Assembly (NCBI GenBank): GCA_046706685.1
Contig: JBJKPE010000070.1
Span: 1 to 11,124, forward strand
Length of the DNA stretch: 11,124 bases
Origin: JARRRD01 sp046706685
Lineage (GTDB): Bacteria; Nitrospirota; Thermodesulfovibrionia; Thermodesulfovibrionales; UBA6898
Direction: 5' to 3'
The stretch's first letter is position 1. The number at the start of each line of letters is the position of its first letter. Below are positions 6,636 to 11,124 of the stretch, in pieces. The position numbers were made by a program, and so were the translations under genes. The notes beneath the pieces are model-generated. The model saw nothing but the letters and a program-made list of their open reading frames with translations. It searched no databases and was not told where the DNA came from.

Positions 6636-7091
6636 ATGGAGGCCATGGCCGAAAGTACGGTTCTTCTCAGGTGCAGTAACTGCGGTACGGTAAACCGCAT
6701 ACCCGTTGGGAGATTGCGGGCAGAACCGAAATGCGGGCGATGCCAGAGTCTTATAGTGTATCCTGAGGACCCTGTCGAGATGACCGCTGCCAGATTCGAC
6801 CGTGAGGTTCTGGATCATCCCGGAGCGGTTCTGTTATTTTTCTGGGCATCCTGGTGTGCCCACTGCCGCGCAATGATTCCCCTGATGGAAGAGGTTGCCC
6901 GTGAGAAGGCTGGTATCATGGAAGTGGCGATGATCAACAGTGAAAAGGAGCCCTCACTCGCACGCCGCTTTGACGTGCTGTCGGTGCCAAAGTTGATATT
7001 GTACCGCTACGGCAAGAAGATAGACGAAATCAATGGAGAATTGAGCAGGGACGGGCTTAAGGCCTGGATAGGATATTCTCTGAGCCGATAA
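6636..7091 (+). CDS. trxC: Thioredoxin-2-like protein with N-terminal zinc ribbon and WCAHC active site
   Basis: A cytoplasmic thiol-disulfide oxidoreductase of 151 residues. The N-terminal zinc ribbon has C13xxC16 and C33xxC36, as in thioredoxin 2 (TrxC). A thioredoxin fold follows, with the redox pair in W73-C74-A-H-C77 and the cis-proline at P118 (S-V-P). The active site differs from the standard W-C-G-P-C: a histidine beside the second cysteine recalls DsbA (C-P-H-C) and would be expected to raise the redox potential, but that is inference. The ATG at 6636 has GGAG at 6628-6631 only 4 nt upstream. The ATG at 6645 has GGAGG at 6638-6642 with a 2-nt gap, so the start is uncertain by three codons. 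The gene is divergent from DAHP synthase and convergent with the repeat protein; nothing suggests an operon. Confidence 0.9.
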   Translation: MEAMAESTVLLRCSNCGTVNRIPVGRLRAEPKCGRCQSLIVYPEDPVEMTAARFDREVLDHPGAVLLFFWASWCAHCRAMIPLMEEVAREKAGIMEVAMINSEKEPSLARRFDVLSVPKLILYRYGKKIDEINGELSRDGLKAWIGYSLSR

Positions 7092-7130
7092 TCCCGAAGA
7101 AAGGCATTGTACCGTCTGCAGGATAACCGG

Positions 7131-7982
7131 TTATTCATTCAATCCGTTTTCAAGATTCTGCATGTCCGAGTCCTCATTCTCCGACAGGACGAAGGTCCTC
7201 TCTTCCCCGTCCTGGACCGCCTGGCCCCTGTCATACAATTCTTTGTGAATAAAGGGCCGTGTTGCAGAGGGAAGTTTCGGGTCGGAATAAAGATCCCTCA
7301 GGTCAGCGGTCTTCATGGCCTTGATGAACTGCGACACGTATCTCATGGGTGTGTAGAAATTCCGTATGAGCCCGAACCTTATGTAGTACCTTGAAGACCA
7401 TTTCCCATGTTCAGCCGTGAGCCTTACAAAAGCGGGTTTAATCGAGGGCCTGGGGAGCAGTTTGTAGAGCAGCCCCTCCGTGAGGAAGGGGCTGTCAAGA
7501 CAGGCGGCGACGACGCCTTCATCGCCGCTTTCGATCAGAAGAGCGAGGATATTGCCGTTCGCCTTCCTGGCGAGCGCCTTCTTTACTCCCGAAGGCATTG
7601 AAGACATCCTCTCGGCAAATATGTATTCTATCTTTCGTCGTATATTGATATTGATCTGCTGGTCTTTCGCAAGGTCTGCAAGGTCAAAGACCCGCAGGAA
7701 TTTCATAAGTGATAGAACGACTTTCTGCGGAGTTTTCGGATTCCTGCATATGGCGAGTTTCAGTTTGTAGCTGTCTCTGAACCTTGTATCCCGCGCGAGA
7801 AAAGCAAGGATCTCGAAGCTCAGGTCCCTCTGCCTCGCAATAAATAACGCCATGTCCACGGAAAAATTCTTGTTGTGTACAGCCTGTGTTATCACCTCAG
7901 GATGTGGGTCCCTCAATAGCTCCCACAACTCCTCTCCGTCGGCCTTTGCCGCCGTCTTTATTCTTTCTTCAGGTGAGAGCAT
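7131..7982 (-). CDS. Helical-repeat (HEAT/LRV-like) protein of unknown function
   Basis: I cannot assign a function. The 283-residue product has no signal peptide or membrane segment. Residues 17-120 are successive short amphipathic helices carrying N-P/D-P repeat boundaries (D25-P, N81-P-K-T-P), followed by L-S-L-M-K-F-L-R-x-x-D-L-x-x-L-A (90-105). I associate this pattern with a recurring uncharacterised family in Nitrospirota, Desulfobacterota and Acidobacteriota with HEAT or leucine-rich-variant solenoids. The middle (about 165-255) is basic and aromatic, and the last 25 residues are acidic and polar. An in-frame TAG lies 12 nt upstream, so the ATG at 7982 is the first possible start. AGAGG at 7984-7988 sits only 1 nt from the ATG, an unusually close SD. 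It converges with the thioredoxin gene across 39 bp holding a 12-bp palindrome ATAACCGGTTAT (7123-7134). Confidence 0.85.
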   Translation of the reverse strand: MLSPEERIKTAAKADGEELWELLRDPHPEVITQAVHNKNFSVDMALFIARQRDLSFEILAFLARDTRFRDSYKLKLAICRNPKTPQKVVLSLMKFLRVFDLADLAKDQQININIRRKIEYIFAERMSSMPSGVKKALARKANGNILALLIESGDEGVVAACLDSPFLTEGLLYKLLPRPSIKPAFVRLTAEHGKWSSRYYIRFGLIRNFYTPMRYVSQFIKAMKTADLRDLYSDPKLPSATRPFIHKELYDRGQAVQDGEERTFVLSENEDSDMQNLENGLNE

Positions 7983-8036
7983 GCCTCTATTCTAACCGGC
8001 GGGGGCGAAATTCACAAAGCATGTTCCGCTGTGCCC

Positions 8037-8065
8037 TTGTCATCAGGACCGATTCGCATTATCAT
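8037..8065 (+). promoter_or_regulatory. Promoter of the rubrerythrin-like gene
   Basis: TTGTCA (8037-8042) and TATCAT (8060-8065) are separated by 17 bp, each a five-of-six match to the sigma-70 consensus. Transcription would start near 8072, giving a leader of about 34 nt that contains the SD. Confidence 0.65.
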
Positions 8066-8105
8066 GTAAATATGCCTGAATGACGACAAAAAAAAGGAGG
8101 TAAGG

Positions 8106-8585
8106 ATGGACATTTATGACTATGCCATGAAGATGGAAAAGGACGGGGAGGAGCTTTATCGCGAACTTGCGTCAAAGACCGGGCATAAGGGCCTTACGAC
8201 GATCCTCGGCATGCTTGCAGAGGCCGAGGTGAAGCATTACGCGCTTTTCCATAGCATGAAGAACAACGAGAAGGTCAAGATGACCGACTCCACCATTTTG
8301 AACGATGTAAAGAATGTCTTCGAAAAGATAAGAGAGGAAAAGCAGTTTGATGTCGATGTCTCACAGATAGAGCTCTACCGCGAAGCCCAGGAAATAGAGA
8401 AAAAGAGCCGTGATTTCTACATGGAAAAGGCCGATGAAGCCGGCAATTCCAGGAAAGAGGTATTCCTGAAAATAGCAGACGAGGAAAAGAGGCACTATTT
8501 CATCGTCGAAAACATTATCAACTTCGTAAACCAGCCGAACACCTGGCTCGAAAATCCGGAGTGGTATCATCTCGAAGAATATTAG
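8106..8585 (+). CDS. Rubrerythrin-like diiron (ferritin-superfamily) protein without rubredoxin domain
   Basis: A 159-residue four-helix-bundle protein. Its two halves each carry a carboxylate-bridged iron motif: E11, then E41-x-x-H44 (E-V-K-H-Y), and E98, then E127-x-x-H130 (E-K-R-H-Y). E11 and E98 each lie seven residues before a tyrosine (Y18, Y105), matching the rubrerythrin helix pattern. No C-x-x-C rubredoxin domain follows, so electrons for peroxide reduction would have to come from a separate donor. Known family roles are peroxide reduction and iron handling in anaerobes. The start is fixed by a perfect SD AAGGAGGT at 8094-8101, implying strong translation, and a good promoter lies upstream. 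It is monocistronic and converges with the small lysine-rich gene. No clear terminator follows. Confidence 0.92.
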   Translation: MDIYDYAMKMEKDGEELYRELASKTGHKGLTTILGMLAEAEVKHYALFHSMKNNEKVKMTDSTILNDVKNVFEKIREEKQFDVDVSQIELYREAQEIEKKSRDFYMEKADEAGNSRKEVFLKIADEEKRHYFIVENIINFVNQPNTWLENPEWYHLEEY

Positions 8586-8661
8586 AACTCGGAGGGGTAT
8601 ATACTTGATCGGGTAGTGATATCCGACCGGGCAAACCTGAACCAAGAGCCATTTTTATCAT

Positions 8662-8750
8662 AGAGGCACGCAATAGATGGAGAAGACAGAAGCGGCGCGG
8701 ATACCCAAAGAGCCGGCGATCGTGGAAAAGCTCCGTTGCTGCGTGCCTCT
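8662..8750. repeat. 89-bp unit bounded by 11-bp perfect inverted repeats
   Basis: AGAGGCACGCA (8662-8672) and its exact complement TGCGTGCCTCT (8740-8750) bracket 67 bp between two convergent genes. The interior is GC-rich but shows no strong hairpin to my eye. The long loop and the absence of a good T run argue against an ordinary terminator. It could be a miniature insertion or a structured 3'-end region. A 33-codon frame (8677-8778) crosses it but lacks an SD. Confidence 0.4.
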
Positions 8751-8766
8751 TATTGAATACAGCTCC

Positions 8767-8883
8767 CTATTTCAGTGAGCTCTTGGCCTGTTTGTTTTTC
8801 TTCTCTTTCATATCTTTTGCATGTTTTACCGCCTTCTGTTTCAGGCCCTTGTCTTTGTCTTTTTTGCCGCCTTTGTCTCCCAT
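8767..8883 (-). CDS. Small lysine-rich basic protein, 38 residues
   Basis: The frame encodes a 38-residue peptide beginning MGDKGGKKDKDKG and ending with S-S-L-K. About 16 of its residues are lysine, with no hydrophobic core, so it is predicted to be disordered and highly basic. It is too short for usual ORF cut-offs, but AAGGAGG at 8890-8896, 6 nt before the ATG, is an ideal SD. The M-G-D-K-G-G-K-K-D-K start resembles small uncharacterised proteins I recall from Geobacter-like and Nitrospirota genomes; that recollection is untested. A weak promoter (TTGCCT at 8978-8973, TAGCAT at 8955-8950, 17-bp spacer) would give a leader containing the 8903-8936 hairpin. Binding to nucleic acid is a guess from charge alone. 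Confidence 0.72.
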   Translation of the reverse strand: MGDKGGKKDKDKGLKQKAVKHAKDMKEKKNKQAKSSLK

Positions 8884-8902
8884 TGCGAGCCTCCTTTTTT
8901 GC

Positions 8903-8936
8903 CGCAGGTCATATTCTTGCGATGCGGGAACCTGCG
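8903..8936 (-). promoter_or_regulatory. Leader hairpin just upstream of the small gene's SD
   Basis: On the minus strand CGCAGGT (8936-8930) can pair with ACCTGCG (8909-8903) across a 20-nt loop, ending 6 nt before the SD. It could stabilise the mRNA or modulate translation; nothing in the sequence shows what it responds to. Confidence 0.35.
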
Positions 8937-9071
8937 TTCCTCATGATGAATGCTACCAGAAGCAGGAGACGAAGGCAAGGGCCGGCGCAGTAATCTTTTA
9001 CATCGGGCCGGGCCGGTAACAGGAGCGGCTGCCCCTCTCCATTCTGCCGAGTTGCATCCCGCCGGCCTGGT

Positions 9072-9101
9072 TTGACAATTCCCTGATGCGGCACATATGA
9101 T
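9072..9101 (+). promoter_or_regulatory. Promoter of mazG, almost abutting the start codon
   Basis: A perfect -35 TTGACA (9072-9077) and a -10 TATGAT (9096-9101) are 18 bp apart. The expected start, about 7 nt past the -10, falls near 9108, while the coding ATG is at 9111, so the transcript would be leaderless or nearly so. No SD lies between. Confidence 0.65.
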
Positions 9102-9110
9102 AAAAAAACC

Positions 9111-9875
9111 ATGGATTTCAGAGGTCTTCTGGAGATAATGTCCGCCCTGAGGGGCGAGAAGGGATGTCCCTGGGATAAGGAACAGACAAGGGAGTCGCTT
9201 AAACCCTTTATTGTTGAAGAGGCGTATGAGGTCCTTGAGGCGATTGACGAGAAGGACCCTGCTGCGATTAAGGAGGAACTCGGCGACCTGTTATTCCAGA
9301 TCGTGTTCCAGTGTCAGGTGGCTAAAGAAATGGGCGAGTTTGATATTTCCGATGTGATCGAAAAGATCGGTTCGAAGATGATATCAAGACACCCTCACGT
9401 TTTCGGCGAAGCCGACTATAAGACCTCTGCCGAAGTGCTCGTTCAGTGGGAGGCGCAGAAGAAGAAGGAAGGCAAGATGAGGGAATCCGTCCTGGAGGGT
9501 ATTCCAAAGACGCTCCCTTCGCTCCTGAGGGCGCACCGGATACAGGACAGGGCTTCTCGGGTCGGCTTCGACTGGGAGAAGATAGAGGATGTCCTGACCA
9601 AGCTCGAAGAAGAACTGGGGGAATTCAGAGCCGCTCTTCAGACCAATAAGCAGGAGGAGATAGAAGACGAGCTGGGGGATATCTTTTTTGTGCTTGTCAA
9701 TATCTCCCGGTTTGTCGGCATTAACCCGGAGGACGCCCTGCGAAAAACGATCAGTAAGTTCATTTCAAGGTTTCGTTTCATCGAAATGGCTGCAGCGGAT
9801 CGGGGGAAGAGCCTCTCGGAGATGACCCTCGCTGAGATGGACGCACTTTGGGATGAGGCAAAAGGGAAAAAGTAG
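9111..9875 (+). CDS. mazG: Nucleoside triphosphate pyrophosphohydrolase MazG
   Basis: This cytoplasmic enzyme hydrolyses nucleoside triphosphates to monophosphates and pyrophosphate. In related bacteria it clears aberrant nucleotides and affects the stringent response. The 254 residues form the usual tandem of all-alpha MazG domains. The first has G-C-P-W-D-K-E-Q-T (18-26), E36-E37-x-x-E40 and E56-x-x-D59, then R-H-P-H-V-F (93-98). The second has E167-E168-x-x-E171 and E187-x-x-D190. The tail M-D-A-L-W-D-E-A-K matches the family ending. The N-terminus aligns with E. coli MazG from its first residue, supporting the ATG at 9111 despite the missing SD. An alternative ATG at 9138 with GGAG at 9131-9134 would remove nine family-like residues. 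No mazE/mazF toxin-antitoxin pair lies beside it; the gene stands alone. Confidence 0.95.
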   Translation: MDFRGLLEIMSALRGEKGCPWDKEQTRESLKPFIVEEAYEVLEAIDEKDPAAIKEELGDLLFQIVFQCQVAKEMGEFDISDVIEKIGSKMISRHPHVFGEADYKTSAEVLVQWEAQKKKEGKMRESVLEGIPKTLPSLLRAHRIQDRASRVGFDWEKIEDVLTKLEEELGEFRAALQTNKQEEIEDELGDIFFVLVNISRFVGINPEDALRKTISKFISRFRFIEMAAADRGKSLSEMTLAEMDALWDEAKGKK

Positions 9876-9985
9876 CGAACGTGCTGCCGGCTGCGGCCCA
9901 TTGAACCGCCCCCACCTTTTTTGAAAGAGAATCTGAGTCCGGCGAATTCATCTCAGCAATAATTCCGATTTAAGACCGCGACAAA

Positions 9986-10018
9986 AGGGGACAGCCTCAC
10001 TGTCACCTCTGATTTTTT
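9986..10018 (+). terminator. Terminator-like or REP-like hairpin downstream of mazG
   Basis: AGGGGACAG (9986-9994) and CTGTCACCT (10000-10008) pair with one mismatch around a 5-nt loop, followed after CTGA by a run of T (10013-10019). It is about 110 nt beyond the mazG stop, which is far for a terminator. Its G-G-G-G-A-C-A-G word recalls REP-type repeats and also occurs as G-G-G-A-C-A near 5178-5191. Confidence 0.35.
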
Positions 10019-10190
10019 TCAAACTTCAAAAGTTGCGATTCGTTATAACCTGATAATGAAAGAATTGTAAATGGCCGACACGCCACAAAATCTGAAATAA
10101 TTTGATATAGATTATTCAGGAGACCGCGAATATCATCTGATAAACCTTTTTTACATCAGGCAACGAGTCTCCTCGTTTCCCAGGAGGCGT

Positions 10191-10219
10191 TTGCCGGGCC
10201 GCGGTAAGGGTGATAGAAT
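10191..10219 (+). promoter_or_regulatory. Candidate promoter for the glucose-dehydrogenase-type gene
   Basis: TTGCCG (10191-10196) and TAGAAT (10214-10219) are 17 bp apart, with four-of-six and five-of-six matches. The start would be near 10226, giving a leader of about 97 nt before the ATG at 10323. Confidence 0.4.
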
Positions 10220-10322
10220 GTTATGAAGACGGAATTGGCCGATCTCTCTTTTACTTTTTATCGGTCAGTGCGATGTGCGCGGGATGTATCATCCCGGAAA
10301 CTTTACCTGATGGAGAAGACAT

Positions 10323-11124
10323 ATGAAGGCGATAACCATTGTCCCGGGCACTACGACCCTTCGTCTGGCCGACCGCCCCGAGCCCTCGGTAGCGGCCCCG
10401 GATGAGGTAAAAGTGCGGGTGGTCCGAGTCGGCATCTGCGGCACGGACAGAGAAGAGGCCTCGGGAGGGCGGGCTGACCCACCCGAGGGGAGAAGAGAAC
10501 TCGTAATCGGTCACGAGATGCTCGGCCGGGTCGTGCAAACCGGCAGCAGCGTGACGCGCGTTAAGACCGGCGATTATTGTGTCTTTACCGTCCGGCGGGG
10601 CTGCGGAAAATGCGAGTCCTGCAGGATGGACCGCTCCGACATGTGCACTACAGGCGAATATGGTGAGCGTGGTATCAAGGGCCTTGACGGGTACGAAACT
10701 GAATTCCTGGTCGACAGAGAGAAATACGCTGTCCATGTGCCTGCCCTGCTCGAGCCGGTAGGGGTCCTCGCCGAACCTCTCTCGATTGCAGAAAAGGCGA
10801 TCGATGAGGCGGTAAGAATCCAGATGGCGCGTCTGCCGGACGCTCCGGCGCACCCGCTCTGGCTCAACGGGAGACGATGTCTTGTCGCCGGAATCGGGCC
10901 CGTGGGTCTGCTCGCCGCCATGGCGCTCTGTCTCAGAGGCGCTGAAGTCTACGGGACGGACATTGTCGATCATGACACCGCCAGGCCTCGCTGGCTCGAA
11001 GCAATCGGGGGCAAGTACGTGGACGGCAGAAAGGTGCCTGCAGATCGCGTACTGCAGGAATTAGGGCCGATGGACCTTATCTTCGAGGCAACGGGCGTCG
11101 CCTCCCTGGAATTCAACCTGCTCG
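10323..11124 (+). CDS. Zinc-dependent glucose 1-dehydrogenase-type medium-chain dehydrogenase (partial, C-terminus outside window)
   Basis: The frame is open to the right edge (267 residues visible of an expected 350-370). It is a cytoplasmic medium-chain alcohol dehydrogenase, most like archaeal-type glucose 1-dehydrogenase, which oxidises glucose to gluconolactone. Catalytic-zinc residues are C39 (G-I-C-G-T-D), H64-E65 (G-H-E) and E151 (E-P-L-S-I-A-E-K-A). The structural zinc site is C94/C97/C100/C108. The segment E-R-G-I-K-G-L-D-G-Y (115-124) and the E-P-x-S-I-x-E-K-A motif are typical of the glucose dehydrogenase branch. The Rossmann glycine motif is G-I-G-P-V-G (190-195). After beta-2 the sequence is G-T-D (211-213), where NADP-preferring homologues carry arginines, hinting at NAD use. 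SD GGAGA at 10312-10316 lies 6 nt before the ATG. The sugar substrate is not provable here. Confidence 0.88.
   Translation, partial: MKAITIVPGTTTLRLADRPEPSVAAPDEVKVRVVRVGICGTDREEASGGRADPPEGRRELVIGHEMLGRVVQTGSSVTRVKTGDYCVFTVRRGCGKCESCRMDRSDMCTTGEYGERGIKGLDGYETEFLVDREKYAVHVPALLEPVGVLAEPLSIAEKAIDEAVRIQMARLPDAPAHPLWLNGRRCLVAGIGPVGLLAAMALCLRGAEVYGTDIVDHDTARPRWLEAIGGKYVDGRKVPADRVLQELGPMDLIFEATGVASLEFNLL

Larger units (their letters stand above)
9876..10322. other. Non-coding region between mazG and the glucose dehydrogenase gene
   Basis: No supported gene lies here. It contains the terminator-like hairpin at 9986-10018, an AT-rich part (about 10020-10155) with inverted repeats, a hairpin AACGAG-TCTC-CTCGTT at 10162-10177, and a candidate promoter at 10191-10219. 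The AT-rich inverted repeats are CTGAAATAAT (10092-10101) opposite ATTATTCAG (10111-10119) with a one-base bulge, and CTGAT (10137-10141) opposite ATCAG (10155-10159). Reading frames crossing the right part are short, out of phase with the dehydrogenase and lack an SD. Confidence 0.6.

Noticed and set aside
8677..8778. 33-codon frame inside and beyond the 11-bp inverted repeats
   Set aside because: No SD at a usable distance, and it overlaps the end of the small lysine-rich gene, which has far better translation signals.
9111..9875. Possible mazEFG-type toxin-antitoxin context
   Set aside because: MazG is present, but no mazE- or mazF-like small genes lie on either side; only non-coding DNA and unrelated genes flank it.
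10223..10405. 60-codon plus-strand frame overlapping the dehydrogenase start
   Set aside because: Out of phase with the dehydrogenase, no SD, and its second half is simply the dehydrogenase gene read in another frame.
10251..10973. 240-codon minus-strand frame opposite the dehydrogenase
   Set aside because: The plus strand carries intact zinc-site and Rossmann motifs of a known family; this is a shadow, visible because the real frame has no stop within the window.
1..11124. CRISPR array, tRNA/rRNA gene, integrase, transposase or phage module
   Set aside because: I looked for regularly spaced direct repeats, cloverleaf or rRNA-like segments and the hallmark proteins on both strands and found none.

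Overview
The window reads as a chromosomal stretch of an anaerobic or microaerophilic bacterium. A one-polypeptide pyruvate:ferredoxin oxidoreductase is surrounded by oxygen- and redox-handling proteins: a bacteriohemerythrin, a rubrerythrin-like diiron protein and a thioredoxin-2-like protein. Moderately G+C-rich codon use, strong Shine-Dalgarno (SD) sites, Thermotoga-type DAHP synthase and a repeat protein of a kind I associate with Nitrospirota and Desulfobacterota fit one of those phyla. That placement is inference, and no phylogenetic marker is present.

Layout. Positions 1-1101 (minus) hold a bacteriohemerythrin cut by the window edge and, 17 nt upstream of it, an exported SUMF1-domain protein; the two probably form an operon. 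Divergent from them, 1246-4830 (plus) is the pyruvate:ferredoxin oxidoreductase, closed by a near-ideal intrinsic terminator. Positions 4831-5424 (594 bp) contain no protein gene. They hold a miniature-element-like stretch (4891-5089), a near-consensus promoter with no gene behind it (5098-5126), a strongly foldable segment (5133-5330), and 94 bp (5331-5424) in which I see nothing firm. Positions 5425-6453 (minus) encode DAHP synthase, the first shikimate-pathway enzyme. Divergent from it, 6636-7091 (plus) encodes a zinc-ribbon thioredoxin that converges on a helical-repeat protein of unknown function (7131-7982, minus). Divergent again, 8106-8585 (plus) encodes a rubrerythrin-like protein. 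It converges on a tiny, lysine-rich 38-residue gene (8767-8883, minus) that is easily missed. Positions 9111-9875 (plus) encode MazG, whose promoter sits so close to the start codon that the mRNA may be leaderless. A 447-bp intergenic region (9876-10322) with several inverted repeats precedes a zinc-dependent glucose-1-dehydrogenase-type alcohol dehydrogenase that runs off the right edge.

The genes are mostly single transcription units in alternating orientation, not one pathway. The shared thread is anaerobic central metabolism (pyruvate oxidation, sugar oxidation, aromatic amino-acid entry) plus protection from oxygen and damaged nucleotides. I see no phage, CRISPR array, transposase, tRNA or rRNA gene. 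The least explained DNA is 5098-5330, which I offer as a candidate structured RNA or degenerate mobile repeat.
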